DNA of 64,000 bases from MTP4 sp052056915 (GTDB lineage Archaea; Halobacteriota; Methanosarcinia; Methanosarcinales; Methanosarcinaceae), in contig NZ_CP195119.1 of the NCBI RefSeq assembly GCF_052056915.1, forward strand, positions 2,480,001-2,544,000. Direction: 5' to 3'. Shown here piece by piece: positions 33,316 to 43,095 of the stretch (position 1 is the stretch's first letter; each line of letters starts with the position of its first letter). A program made the translations under genes and the position numbers. Under the pieces are notes generated by a model that did not search any database, was not told the origin of the DNA, and worked only from the letters and a program-made list of their open reading frames with translations.

Positions 33316-35510
33316 AGGACAACCCCCAGGGCATCGAGCAGGGTGCTGACAATAAAGCCGACAAGGAAGGCCGAAGGGAAGATGAAGCCCGAGATTGCAA
33401 GAGCTGTTTTCAGCCCCCGCTCTTTTACGGTCATCATGAATTGGGCAATGCAGGGCATGAAAAGGGTCAGGGTGACTGCCGCCACCACAAGCTGCACACC
33501 TGTTAGTAATCCCGAATCATGCATCCCGTAGAGCCCGGCTGCCCCGAAATCCCGCCTGAAAAAGCCGAAAAGGAAGACCGTTGCTGCGTCAGCGGGCAGG
33601 CCGATCCATTGTGTGGGATATTCCATGGCTTTTAGGGCAAGTTCAAAGAGCCCGGTAAGCCTGCCGATCCAGATCAGGACGCTTGCCAGGACAAATAGGG
33701 GCAGGACTTCAAGGAAGTACCAGTGCATCCTGGAGTAGGTCTTAACGGCTATGTTAGATATCCTGGGTCTCCTGAGAGGGGGGAGCTCGAGGATGAAAGT
33801 GGGATTTCTTCCAGGCAGGACTTTTGCAGCCAGGTAACCTATGAAGAGAAACTCCAGAATGATCACGCCTGCCCAGATCAGCAGTCCGTTTGGGTTTCCG
33901 GAGAGGATTGAGAGGATGATCCCGAGCTGGGCCGAGCAGGGGATTGCCAGGGCAAGCAGGACGGTTGAAATTAGTTTCTCCCTTCTGGTTTCCAGGGTCC
34001 GCGTGACCATCGTGGCCATGGTGGAACAGCCAAAGCCCAGGACCATGGGGATCACCGCCCTTCCACTGAGTCCTATTTTCTTGAATGTGCCGTCCACGAG
34101 GAGGGCCAGCCGCGGGAGGTATCCCGTGTCTTCAATAATTGAAAACACAAGGAAAAAAGCCCCCACGATCGGAAGGATGAGGGCAATTGCATAGGTCACT
34201 GCCTGGGTAATGATTCCGTATTCCCCCACAAAGAGGTCCTGCAGCAGGGGGTAGGGCACAAGTGCGGTGAACTGGGCGCTTACCCAGGGGTTTATGTGGG
34301 CACCAAATGCCGTATTTTCCAGGAAGTCAACCACGGTTCCGGCCGCAAAGACCCCGACGAAACGGTAGAACCCGAAGTACAGGATCAGGAAAAGCACCGG
34401 GATGCCAAGGACCGGGTTGGTGAGTATGCTATCAATGTTCTCGGCAAGAGCGATTTTTTTTGCCCCGACTTTTGCTCTCCTTGCCGCAGATTCGGACTTT
34501 TCCTCCCCTTTATTCGATCTCCCAGCTTTATCTTCAAGGGCTCCATTACTTTCTTTTCCTTTTCCTTCTTCTCTTTCTCCTTCTCCACCTCCTTCCCCTT
34601 CTTCTTTCCCCGAACCCTCATCAAACATGACCTGTTCCACAATCTCGTTTATGTAGGTCTGGCGCTGGAGGGCGATCAGGTATGTTAGCGGGAAATCTGC
34701 CTGCTTTGAGGCTTCTTCTGCAAGGGCCTGAAATCCGAAACATCCTCTTTCTTCGAATCCCTTCTCTCCGCATCCATTTTCTTTTCCGTTCTCCTTTACT
34801 TTTTCGAAGGCTGTCCTGTCTCCCTGGAGCAGCAGCAGTCCCAGAGCCTTTCCGTATATCCCGGAATACCCTTCCCCTTCCAGTCTTTTTTCAATTTCCT
34901 CAAGGTATGGGTCAATGTTTTTTCCGTACTCTATTTTCGGCACGTTTTCGGAAGGTTTGAAATCCGCAATTTCGGTTTTAAGCTCCTCAATGCCTCTCCC
35001 TTCACTGGATACCGTACCGATCACGGGGACTCCGAGTATCCGGCTGAGTTTTGTCCTGTCAATTTCAATCCCCCTATCTTCTGCCTCATCCATCATGTTC
35101 AGGACCAGGATCAGGGGGAGCCCGGCTTCGAGAAGCTGCACTGTCAAGGGAAGCATGCGCCTTAGGTTTCGGGCGTCCACCACATGGAGGCATACATAGG
35201 GTTTTTCCCCTAAGAGCATCCGCTGCGAGACTCGCTCTTCTTCGCTTATGGGATGCAGGGAATACATTCCAGGGGTATCGATAATTTCATACTCCCCGTT
35301 TCCTATCCCCCCCTTCCCCCGGGTGATTTCCACGGATGTGCCAGGGTAGTTGGAGACCACGGCGTAACTTTCGGAAAGGGAGTTGAAGAGGCTACTTTTT
35401 CCCACGTTCGGGTTTCCGACCAGGACGATTTTCGGGAGTGCGTTTCCCGGTTCACATCCTGCGTTCCGGCAGCAGCAATCTTTTTTAGGACATATCAATG
35501 GTAGTTTCAT
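33312..35510 (-). CDS. feoB: FeoB, ferrous iron transporter
   Basis: FeoB is the membrane GTPase-permease for Fe(II) uptake. The 732-residue protein has a Cys cluster at C7, C12, C13, C14 and C19 before the G domain, the P-loop GNPNVGKS (32-39), switch DTPGMYSL and LNMMDEAEDRG. A charged Gly/Glu/Lys/Ser linker of about 70 residues, ending before KIALAENIDSIL, lies between the G and helical domains and the membrane part. The membrane domain has the Gate motifs CSTMATMVTRTLETRREKL and FGFFRRDFGAAGLY. AAGGAGA precedes the ATG. Two iron-box-like palindromes lie just upstream. Confidence 0.95.
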   Translation of the reverse strand: MKLPLICPKKDCCCRNAGCEPGNALPKIVLVGNPNVGKSSLFNSLSESYAVVSNYPGTSVEITRGKGGIGNGEYEIIDTPGMYSLHPISEEERVSQRMLLGEKPYVCLHVVDARNLRRMLPLTVQLLEAGLPLILVLNMMDEAEDRGIEIDRTKLSRILGVPVIGTVSSEGRGIEELKTEIADFKPSENVPKIEYGKNIDPYLEEIEKRLEGEGYSGIYGKALGLLLLQGDRTAFEKVKENGKENGCGEKGFEERGCFGFQALAEEASKQADFPLTYLIALQRQTYINEIVEQVMFDEGSGKEEGEGGGEGEREEGKGKESNGALEDKAGRSNKGEEKSESAARRAKVGAKKIALAENIDSILTNPVLGIPVLFLILYFGFYRFVGVFAAGTVVDFLENTAFGAHINPWVSAQFTALVPYPLLQDLFVGEYGIITQAVTYAIALILPIVGAFFLVFSIIEDTGYLPRLALLVDGTFKKIGLSGRAVIPMVLGFGCSTMATMVTRTLETRREKLISTVLLALAIPCSAQLGIILSILSGNPNGLLIWAGVIILEFLFIGYLAAKVLPGRNPTFILELPPLRRPRISNIAVKTYSRMHWYFLEVLPLFVLASVLIWIGRLTGLFELALKAMEYPTQWIGLPADAATVFLFGFFRRDFGAAGLYGMHDSGLLTGVQLVVAAVTLTLFMPCIAQFMMTVKERGLKTALAISGFIFPSAFLVGFIVSTLLDALGVVL

Positions 35511-35526
35511 GATTCTCCTTCATTAT

Positions 35527-35540
35527 TTAGGTCAGCCTAA
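35527..35540 (-). promoter_or_regulatory. DtxR/IdeR-like operator, proximal
   Basis: TTAGGTCAGCCTAA is an inverted repeat with TTAGG/CCTAA arms, the half-sites of DtxR/IdeR-family iron boxes. It lies 17 bases before the feoB ATG, probably downstream of the transcription start. Archaeal DtxR-type repressors are known; binding here is inferred. Confidence 0.65.
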
Positions 35541-35559
35541 CTTTTGTTTCTATCCGGAT

Positions 35560-35573
35560 TTAGGGCAACCTAA
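35560..35573 (-). promoter_or_regulatory. DtxR/IdeR-like operator, distal, beside the TATA box
   Basis: TTAGGGCAACCTAA repeats the arms of the proximal box 33 bases away, about three helical turns. On the minus strand an AAATATTA TATA-like sequence sits immediately upstream (about 35573-35580), so bound repressor would block promoter access. Confidence 0.65.
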
Positions 35574-35727
35574 TATTTAAGATTGGCGCTGTTAATACTA
35601 TCTATTAAAAACTTGAAAAAACAGTCTCAATTGCAGGGAACATGGCTTTCAGGATAGTTCCATTAATACGTCTAAAAAAAGAATCATCCGGCTACTCTAC
35701 ATCTCTCAGATTTTCTTACATGTTTTC

Positions 35728-36522
35728 TTACAGGGTTTTGACCTCGCTTGCAATTTCCATATAATATCTGAAGAGTTCCTCTCCCCATTTTATGGCACCG
35801 GGTTCAAAGCTTATTATGTACTGGCGGTCGAATCTTCCGCTTTCGTTGAACAGTCCCAGGATCATTATTTTGTCCGATACTGCAATTAATGCGGGGCTTT
35901 CGATCTCATTTTTGTCATATTTAAAAACTCTGGCGTGTCCCGTTTTCAGAAATTCTTCCACCTCTTTTTTGAAATCCTCTGCAAATCTTGAGTGCACGGA
36001 TTCGTTCAGGACAACGGAGAGTTCAATCCCTTTTTCGGTGAGGTACTTGAAAAAAGAAGGAAGTTGGGGGTGGAAATAGGAAAGGAACATGTAGAGACTG
36101 TTTGAGTTTGAAACTTGCTTCACGAATTCGGGGTTCAGTTCAAAAGCATGACTCAGGTCGGGCTCGATCAGGGAGTAGTTCCCTATCTCATTAATTCTTC
36201 TCAAGAGATGAGCCGGGATTGGGGCGAGCTTTCTATCTGTCCAGAATTCTTCATTCTTTTCGAACACATTAAGAGTATTCAGGAGAGGCTGCATCTTTTC
36301 GACGATAATCTCACCCACATTTGTAAGGTGGTAAATCCCCTCTTCCTGAATTACCAGGTTCTGCTCCTTCAATTTCTTTATCTGGGGGAGCAGGGATGTC
36401 CTGGGTACATCCGGAAGCTCTTTCAGGATTTCATCAATATTTCTGGGTCCCTCTTTCAAGAGTAGCAGAAATACTTTTCTTTTCTCGGAAAATAAGATCA
36501 GATCAAGTAGACCGGGGTTCAT
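35728..36522 (-). CDS. FilR1-type (DUF1724) transcriptional regulator, copy 1
   Basis: The 264-residue protein has an N-terminal winged helix (about 1-80; FLLLLKEGPRNIDEILKELP, TSLLPQIKKLKEQNLVIQEE) and a C-terminal DUF1724/FilR1 domain (FLSYFHPQLPSFFKYLTEKG, VFKYDKNEIESPALIAVSDK, FDRQYIISFEPGAIKWGEEL). In Methanosarcina, relatives called Msr proteins control methylotrophic methyltransferase genes. It is strongly similar to the next gene upstream (36954-37745). Target genes cannot be read from sequence. Confidence 0.88.
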   Translation of the reverse strand: MNPGLLDLILFSEKRKVFLLLLKEGPRNIDEILKELPDVPRTSLLPQIKKLKEQNLVIQEEGIYHLTNVGEIIVEKMQPLLNTLNVFEKNEEFWTDRKLAPIPAHLLRRINEIGNYSLIEPDLSHAFELNPEFVKQVSNSNSLYMFLSYFHPQLPSFFKYLTEKGIELSVVLNESVHSRFAEDFKKEVEEFLKTGHARVFKYDKNEIESPALIAVSDKIMILGLFNESGRFDRQYIISFEPGAIKWGEELFRYYMEIASEVKTL

Positions 36523-36953
36523 TTCAGGTCGCCAGCAGGGTTTTCGAGCTTATTTTAAGTTTTTAGTGGATTTAAAATAGGTATTTGCATGCCGGGGTTC
36601 CTGCATGCACTATCTATTTTACAGATATTTAATGTATATCATAAAGATTTCGAAATCTTTTGAAACAAGTTTCTCTTGAGGTGGCCTGGGCAACGTTCTG
36701 GAAATGTATGTAAAGTGGTATATATATGATGTAGATACTATGTATATTGGCCAGTGTTAGGCAACATTAGGCAAGTCCCCTGAAAATGTATGTAAGCTGC
36801 CATATGTGCCGGGTACGACGTGCCAGGATGTCAGTCATCTGAAAAAATATCGGCTATTCAAGATTTTGAGTGGGTCGATGAGTGGGTCGATGAGTGGGAC
36901 GATTTAAGCCCGTTTTTTGTCTCTTTTTGTTTTTTATTTTTTTTCATATCTTT
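36523..36953. other. Gap between two FilR1 genes
   Basis: Two related blocks, each with GAAATGTATGTAA or GAAAATGTATGTAAG followed by a CATAT/GTATAT word, lie at about 36702-36726 and 36782-36806. Three 12-bp GAGTGGGTCGAT units lie at 36868-36903. These may be regulator binding sites or repeats. No gene was found. Confidence 0.5.
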
Positions 36954-37745
36954 TTATATGTTCTCAAGTTTGCCGGATATTTTTGCGTAATATGAAAAAA
37001 GGTCTTTTCCCCACTGCAGGGCTTCAGGTTTGGAATTTATTATATACTGGCGGTCAAACCTGCTGTTCCTGTCAAATAACCCGAGAAACATTACTTTGTC
37101 CGAAGCAGCTATTACTGCAGGTGTCTCAATTTCTTCGTCATTAAAAAGGAAGATACTTGTGTTTTCTTTTTCCAGTATTTGTGCGGTTTCGTCCTGGAAA
37201 TCTTTTTCAAGTCTTTCAAGGACCGGTTTGTTTATGATAAGGGAAAGTTCAATGTCCTTTTTTGCAAGGTTCAGGAAAAATTCTGGAATCTGAGGATGGA
37301 AGAATGAAAAAAACATAACAGCTCGGTTTGAATTTGAGATATTCTCTACAAATTCCGGGATCAGTTCGAAGGCATGCCCCAGATCGGGTTCAATCAGTCG
37401 ATAGTCTCCAATTTCTTCTATTCTATTTAATAAGGGAGAAGGGATGGTATCAAGTTTTCTTCTCATCCAGAATTCCGTATCTTTCTCGAATACTCTGATG
37501 GTATTCAGGAGAGGGTGGATCTTTTCAACGATTATTTTTCCCTGCAGGGAAAGGGAGTATTTGTTTTCTTCCTGTACTATCAGGTTCTGTTCTTTCAGTT
37601 TTTTTATCTGGGGGAGCAATGATGTCCGTCTGACCTCTATTTTTTCAAGAGCTTCGTCGACGCTTTTCGGGCCTTCTTTCAACAGGAGAAGAAATTCCGT
37701 TCTTTTGTCTGACAGGAAAATAAGATCAAGAAGCCAGGATTTCAT
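36954..37745 (-). CDS. FilR1-type (DUF1724) transcriptional regulator, copy 2
   Basis: The 263-residue protein parallels copy 1 across its length: EFLLLLKEGPKSVDEALEKI, TSLLPQIKKLKEQNLIVQEE, PLLNTIRVFEKDTEFWMRRK, FFSFFHPQIPEFFLNLAKKD and FDRQYIINSKPEALQWGKDL. The ATG at 37745 follows GGAGGAGG and is chosen over a frame extension to 37796 that enters a 13-bp repeat. The pair is probably a tandem duplication; each has a long upstream region, so they may answer to different signals. Confidence 0.88.
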   Translation of the reverse strand: MKSWLLDLIFLSDKRTEFLLLLKEGPKSVDEALEKIEVRRTSLLPQIKKLKEQNLIVQEENKYSLSLQGKIIVEKIHPLLNTIRVFEKDTEFWMRRKLDTIPSPLLNRIEEIGDYRLIEPDLGHAFELIPEFVENISNSNRAVMFFSFFHPQIPEFFLNLAKKDIELSLIINKPVLERLEKDFQDETAQILEKENTSIFLFNDEEIETPAVIAASDKVMFLGLFDRNSRFDRQYIINSKPEALQWGKDLFSYYAKISGKLENI

Positions 37746-38116
37746 ACTTTCTCCTCCTCCAGAGTTTCTACACTGATTCAGGACAACCATACACAAACAC
37801 TATAGACAAACACTATAGACAAACACTATAGGCGAACACTATAGACAAACACTATACACGAAGTCTACACTAATATATAATCTTGAATATGTTTGATAAA
37901 TGTTTCTAATATGTTCTACTGTAAAACTGCTGTCCATTATCCGGAACCTGAATGAGTTCCTGTTCAAATGAGCAGGGGTTCAATAACCCATGGGTTTATC
38001 GGGAAAACGTTGATATAGAGGCTGAGATGAGAACAGAGAAAATCTCTGAGTTGAGGGCAGAATTAACTCAGAGTAACAGTAATTCTTTTCATCATTAATA
38101 ACTGAGAGGAAGGGCA
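37746..38116. other. Divergent region with 13-bp repeats between FilR1 copy 2 and yhbY
   Basis: Five units of about 13 bp built on ACACTATAGACAA run from about 37793 to 37858. The other half is AT-rich. The region must hold promoters for both divergent genes, but none stands out. Confidence 0.7.
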
Positions 38117-38377
38117 ATGGAGAAAGACAAGCTATACAAACTGAAAGCTGAAGCCAGCAAACTTTCCCCGATTATCAATATCGGAAAGAACGGAGTAACC
38201 GACTCTGTAGTCGAGGAACTGAAGAAACACATAAAGGCTAACAGACTTGTGAAACTAAAAGTGCTCAAAAGTGCGGAATCCGAAAAAGACCTTAAAGACA
38301 TAGCTGAAGAACTGGCGGAGCGCAGCCATTCCACGCTTATTGAGGTGCGCGGCAGGACTGTTGTGCTTTACAGGTAA
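38117..38377 (+). CDS. yhbY: YhbY/CRM-domain RNA-binding protein
   Basis: The 86-residue protein is a single CRS1-YhbY (CRM) domain: LSPIINIGKNGVTDSVVEEL with the GXXG-like loop GKNG, LVKLKVLKS, and STLIEVRGRTVVLYR at the end. Family members bind pre-ribosomal or other structured RNA. GAGGAAGG precedes the ATG. It stands alone between two long gaps. Confidence 0.93.
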   Translation: MEKDKLYKLKAEASKLSPIINIGKNGVTDSVVEELKKHIKANRLVKLKVLKSAESEKDLKDIAEELAERSHSTLIEVRGRTVVLYR

Positions 38378-39100
38378 CTATCCCGAAAATGGGTTCGGGG
38401 CAGTGCAGGCGGTAGCAAGTTAATGGCCGTAAGTTAATGGCCGTAAACCCGAAAGTATGAAATCTGGCGATATGATGAGGTTTTGTAGACCCTGATGGTT
38501 TTGTAGACCCTGATGGTTTTGTAGACCCTGATGGTTTTGTAGGCCCTTATTCAGGGTTTTGTATTTTCCGGGTAGACCCTTCTTATGTTGCTTGTGCGGA
38601 GAGCCCCGTTCATACGCCTAAAAAATAATTTTCATCTTTAAAAAAAAGAATAAGGTTTTTGTGTAGAATTAACACTTATAGGTTAGGACCCTCAAATCCG
38701 GGTTGTCTTTGATGCAACATTATTATATAATTTATTCAATGTTGTGTAAGCGTTTGTGCTGCAAGAGCGGTTTAAATTGTATAAATTATCTGGCACATTA
38801 AACCCGGTTAAGTTCACAATATTTAAGATCGGTGCCCAAACTTTAAGTTGGGTGCAGCAACAATGCATACTGTGATTAATGTACACTGTGACTAACGTAC
38901 ACTGTAACACCATATATCGTGATAACATATAATTGTGATAACACAAGTTTGATTGACACACAATCGATTAATATAACCGGATAAAGCACATTAAAACGCG
39001 TCAAATCCTTTTAAACGGTTGGGCGGGGGTTTTTCTGCTTTCCTTTTATTTTCAGCTGTTCCGGGGCAGAGTGCACCCCCACGCATCCGGAGTGAGTATT
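38378..39100. repeat. yhbY-alaS gap with an 18-bp tandem repeat
   Basis: Three 18-bp TTTTGTAGACCCTGATGG units and a partial fourth occupy 38481-38545, and a TTAATGGCCGTAAG pair lies just upstream at about 38420-38450. From 38690 to 39000 the DNA is AT-rich with TGTACACTGTGAYTAA-like direct repeats at about 38868-38915, likely the alaS control region. No gene or RNA gene was recognised in the 723 bases. Confidence 0.75.
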
Positions 39101-41878
39101 ATGCTTGAAGACGAGTATCAACTTGACTTTTTCAAAAATAATGGGTTCGTTCGGAAACAGTGTTCCAAATGTGGGGCATTCTTCTGGACGCGCGACCTTG
39201 ACCGCGAGACATGCGGAGATGCGCCCTGCGATCCTTATTCCTTTATCGGAACCCCGGCTTTTTCCAGGGAATTCAATGTCGCAGAGATGCGCGAGTATTA
39301 CCTCTCCTTCTTCGAATCCCAGGAGCACACCCGGGTTGAACGCTATCCGGTGGTTGCTCGCTGGAGGGACGATATCTATCTGACCATTGCATCCATTGCC
39401 GACTTCCAGCCCTTCGTCACTTCAGGGCAGGTCCCTCCCCCCGCAAATCCCCTCACGATTTCCCAGCCCTGTATCCGCTTAAACGACCTGGACTCGGTGG
39501 GCAGGAGCGGGCGCCACCTTACAACCTTTGAAATGATGGCGCACCATGCCTTCAACCGCACGGGTAATGAGATTTACTGGAAGGACAGGACTCTGGAACT
39601 CTGTGACGAGCTCCTGAGCTCTCTCAAGGTCGACCCCTTTGCCGTTACCTATAAGGAAGAGCCCTGGGCAGGCGGAGGAAATGCCGGGCCCTGTGTGGAA
39701 ACAATCGTGCATGGGCTCGAGCTTGCAACTCTGGTGTTCATGAATTTGAAGGTCGATAAGAACGGGGACATCCCGATCAAGGGCGAGACCTACTCGAAGA
39801 TGGACAACTACATCGTGGACACCGGATACGGGCTTGAGCGTTTTGTCTGGGCGTCCAAAGGTTCTCCGACCATCTATGATGCAATTTTCCCCGAAATCGT
39901 AACCGAACTCATGGGTCTTGCAGGAATCGAACACGAACTCAACGATCCGGAGTATGCAAACATCCTTGCCCAGAACGCAAGGCTTGCAGGCCTCATGGAT
40001 GTGAGCGAAAAGTCAAACCTGATGGCACTCAGGAAACAGGTGGCTTCAAACATCGGGATGACCGTGGACAAGCTTGCGACCATCATGGAGCCCGTGGAGA
40101 AGGTCTACTCGATCGCAGACCACACCCGCTGCCTGACCTTCATGCTCGGGGACGGGGTCATCCCCTCGAACGTCAAGGGGGGATACCTTGCCCGCCTGGT
40201 CCTCAGAAGGACGCTGCGCATGATGAAAGACCTGGATGTCAGGACCCCGCTGTCCGAAATTGTGGACATGCACATCAAGAACATGCCCGAGTACCCCGAG
40301 TTCAGGGATAACTTCCCGGTCATCCAGGACATTCTGGAGTCGGAAGAAGAAAAGTTCAACAGCACCATGGAAAGGGGCCGCAGGATCATCCAGAAATCTG
40401 CAGGCCATTTCAAAAAGAGCGGAGAAAAGATTCCTCTGTCCCAGTTAACCGAGCTCTATGATTCCCATGGGATACCCCCTGAGATGGCAAAGGAAGTCGC
40501 ATCCGATCTTGGGGTGGGAGTGGAGTTCCCGGACAACTTCTATTCAATTATCGGCGAGCTTCACAACAAGGCGGAAGAAAAGGAAGTGGAAGAAAATCCC
40601 TTTGCCGAGCGGCTCAAGCACCTCCCGATGACCAAGCGCCTCTTTTACGACGAGCCTACTCGTATGGAATTCGAGGCTGTTGTCCTGGATGTCTTTGACA
40701 ACCATCTCGTGCTGGACAGCACTTTCTTCTATGCGGAAGGCGGAGGGCAGCCTTATGATACCGGAACTATCACAGCCGGGGATACCGTGTACAAAGTGGT
40801 TGACGTTCAGGTCTTTAACGGCGTCATTGTCCATACCGTGGAAAAGCCCGATGAAGGAATTGATATCGGCAAAGGCGACATGATAGTGGGTGAAGTGGAC
40901 GAAGAGCGGAGGATGACTCTTGCAAGGCACCACACCGCAACCCACATCGTGAACGATGCTGCAAGGAAAGTCCTCGGGAACCACATCTGGCAGGCAGGGG
41001 CCCAGAAATTCGAAGACCATTCCAGGCTTGACCTTTCCCACTACAAGCACATCTCTCCCGACGAACTGAGGGAGATCGAACTCCTGGCCAACCGGACGGT
41101 CATGGAAAATAAGCGTGTGGTCACCGAGTGGATGGCCAGGACAGACGCCGAACAGGAATACGGCTTCGGGCTCTACCAGGGTGGTGTTCCCCCAGGAGAG
41201 AAGATCAGGGTCGTAAAAGTGGGGGACGACGTGGAAGCTTGCGCCGGGACCCACTGCCTCACTACGGGTGTTATCGGACCCATCAAGATCCTGAAAACCG
41301 AGCGCATCCAGGACGGGGTCGAGAGACTTGAATTTGCAGCAGGAACCGCAGCTGTCCGGGCTATGCAGAAGATGGAGTCCCTCCTGGTTGATTCCGCAAA
41401 GACCCTGAGCATCCCGCCAGACCATCTCCCTGCCAGTGTTGACCGCTTCTTCGGGGAATGGAAGTCCCTCCAGAAAGAAAACGAGCGGCTCAAGGAAGAA
41501 CTTGCCCGTGCCCGGGTCTACCAGATGCTCGGAAGCGCAAACGAGGTTGCAGGGCTCAGGGTAGTTGCAAAAGCAATCCCAGGCGCCGATTCCAAGGAGC
41601 TCCAGAAAATCGCAACGGAGTTCCTGAAAAACGAGGATGTTGTTACCCTCCTTGTTAGCGACGCCTCGGGCGTGAAAATCGTTGCATCCGCCGGCAAGAA
41701 AGCTGTCGAATGCGGAGTCAGCGCAGGCACCCTGGTCCGTGAGATGTCAAAAGTTGTCGGTGGCGGCGGCGGCGGAAAGCCGGACCTTGCCATGGGCGGC
41801 GGGACTGACCCGACCAGGATCGAAGATGCCCTTGCCCGCGGGCTTGAACTAGTAAAAGAAGCCTGTACGGAAAAATAA
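39101..41878 (+). CDS. alaS: Alanyl-tRNA synthetase
   Basis: A class II synthetase that charges tRNA-Ala. The 925-residue archaeal-type enzyme has an N-terminal Cys-rich extension (CSKCGAFFWTRDLDRETCGD), the catalytic core (TFEMMAHHAFNRTG, CVETIVHG), the editing domain with HHTATHIVNDA and CAGTHC, and a DHHA1-like C-terminus with GGGGGGKPDLAMGGGTD. The ATG at 39101 follows GGAGTGA; a GTG at 39071 would add ten residues. Confidence 0.96.
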   Translation: MLEDEYQLDFFKNNGFVRKQCSKCGAFFWTRDLDRETCGDAPCDPYSFIGTPAFSREFNVAEMREYYLSFFESQEHTRVERYPVVARWRDDIYLTIASIADFQPFVTSGQVPPPANPLTISQPCIRLNDLDSVGRSGRHLTTFEMMAHHAFNRTGNEIYWKDRTLELCDELLSSLKVDPFAVTYKEEPWAGGGNAGPCVETIVHGLELATLVFMNLKVDKNGDIPIKGETYSKMDNYIVDTGYGLERFVWASKGSPTIYDAIFPEIVTELMGLAGIEHELNDPEYANILAQNARLAGLMDVSEKSNLMALRKQVASNIGMTVDKLATIMEPVEKVYSIADHTRCLTFMLGDGVIPSNVKGGYLARLVLRRTLRMMKDLDVRTPLSEIVDMHIKNMPEYPEFRDNFPVIQDILESEEEKFNSTMERGRRIIQKSAGHFKKSGEKIPLSQLTELYDSHGIPPEMAKEVASDLGVGVEFPDNFYSIIGELHNKAEEKEVEENPFAERLKHLPMTKRLFYDEPTRMEFEAVVLDVFDNHLVLDSTFFYAEGGGQPYDTGTITAGDTVYKVVDVQVFNGVIVHTVEKPDEGIDIGKGDMIVGEVDEERRMTLARHHTATHIVNDAARKVLGNHIWQAGAQKFEDHSRLDLSHYKHISPDELREIELLANRTVMENKRVVTEWMARTDAEQEYGFGLYQGGVPPGEKIRVVKVGDDVEACAGTHCLTTGVIGPIKILKTERIQDGVERLEFAAGTAAVRAMQKMESLLVDSAKTLSIPPDHLPASVDRFFGEWKSLQKENERLKEELARARVYQMLGSANEVAGLRVVAKAIPGADSKELQKIATEFLKNEDVVTLLVSDASGVKIVASAGKKAVECGVSAGTLVREMSKVVGGGGGGKPDLAMGGGTDPTRIEDALARGLELVKEACTEK

Positions 41879-42045
41879 GGGTAAAGTGAAGAAAAGGGTG
41901 GGCAAGTTTAGCCCACTAACTAAAAAACATCGGGAAACACCGGGTTTCTTTTTTGACCCGGTTTTTTCTCTCCATTTTTTAATTTTCAGTTTCTGGCTTA
42001 TTCATTGCCTTCTAGAATTTTGAAAATTTTCAATCCTTAGCTTTT

Positions 42046-43095
42046 TTAGTCCTTAAAGAGCACTTCGCAGAGGATTGCAATGCCATCTTTTACAAAGAGG
42101 TGTATGGTCTTTTTCCCTTCAAGCCCTTTTTCGACCTCATTTCGGACTTCCCAGTAGTCTTCGGGCTTTACCCCTGCCCTCAGGACCACTGACCCGACAT
42201 TCCGGTCTTTCAGGAACTTATTGATTTCCCGGGGTTCAAAGGGGCAGGTCTTCAGTACAAGGTAGTGGTTTTTTATCATGGACTGTTTGACGAAGGCATC
42301 TGCTGTCAGTAAAATCCTTTTTTTGTCTACCTTGAAGATATCAAAACTTCCTGAAAATGGCCCCGAGAGTTCGATCATGGAGTCCACAAGTTCGGGGAGC
42401 AGTCCGGCGGCTGTTACGGAAGGTTCCGGCTCGTAGGCGTAGAGCTTCATCCGGTCGCTTTCCCTCAGCTTCGAAAGTGGGCATTCTTTTGGCACGAGCC
42501 CTTCGCCTGCCGGCAGGGCTACTGCTAGCTTGTCGAACTGCTTTAACCCTCCGAAGTAGAGGGTCAGGCGGTTTAGCTGGCCGTCCAGGGAGATATATTC
42601 TTTTTCGCAGTCAAAGGGAATCCTTTCAGGCGGCATCTGGGGCGGAGCTTCGAAGGCAAAGTTTTTAGTCTTCTCCCCGTAAGCTTCAAGCACGTTCGGA
42701 ATCCCCGGCTCGATGCTTGAGACTTTTCTCTCCTCTTCCTCAGGCGGGCGGAAGGGGTCCGAAAACACGATGTCGACTTTCGGGATCTGCGCTACGACTT
42801 CCGGATCCAGGGCGTCCCCGCAGATGAACTTCACATTGTCGAGCCCGTACATCTCGCAGTTTTGTTTTGCGTACTCGATTTTCTTCGGATCGATTTCCAC
42901 CGCATACACAAACTCGCACTGCTGTGCAAAAAACACAGTCTGCCCTCCGATCCCGCAGCTGATGTCAGCCAGGGTCCTGCATTTCAGGCGCTGCGCCCTG
43001 TACCGAGCAATCGGTTCCGGGGTCGCGAAGCGCAGACTTTCCTTGTCCCCGTGCAGGGGCTTTTCAAACTGCTTTTTCCGTGCCACGTCAATCAC
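42046..43095 (-). CDS. SAM-dependent methyltransferase with THUMP-like C-terminal domain
   Basis: The 349-residue protein starts at GTG. It has methyltransferase motif I LADISCGIGGQTVFFAQ, an acidic loop VYAVEIDPKKIEYAKQN, and SDPFRPPEEEE where RNA N2-guanine methyltransferases have DPPRPP. The C-terminal 90 residues (ITK-like HYLVLKTCPFEPREINKFLK, VGSVVLRAGVKPEDYWEVRN) match the THUMP-like domain of this family. It probably modifies RNA, but the target is unknown. It stands alone. Confidence 0.8.
   Translation of the reverse strand: MIDVARKKQFEKPLHGDKESLRFATPEPIARYRAQRLKCRTLADISCGIGGQTVFFAQQCEFVYAVEIDPKKIEYAKQNCEMYGLDNVKFICGDALDPEVVAQIPKVDIVFSDPFRPPEEEERKVSSIEPGIPNVLEAYGEKTKNFAFEAPPQMPPERIPFDCEKEYISLDGQLNRLTLYFGGLKQFDKLAVALPAGEGLVPKECPLSKLRESDRMKLYAYEPEPSVTAAGLLPELVDSMIELSGPFSGSFDIFKVDKKRILLTADAFVKQSMIKNHYLVLKTCPFEPREINKFLKDRNVGSVVLRAGVKPEDYWEVRNEVEKGLEGKKTIHLFVKDGIAILCEVLFKD

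Noticed and set aside
38692..38961. An 89-residue minus-strand frame upstream of alaS
   Set aside because: It is AT-rich, Cys/Asn/Tyr-biased, partly translated from direct repeats, and lies in the likely alaS promoter region.
40544..41425. A 293-residue minus-strand frame opposite alaS
   Set aside because: It is a shadow of the AlaS editing domain region, where HHTATH and CAGTHC are plain on the plus strand.
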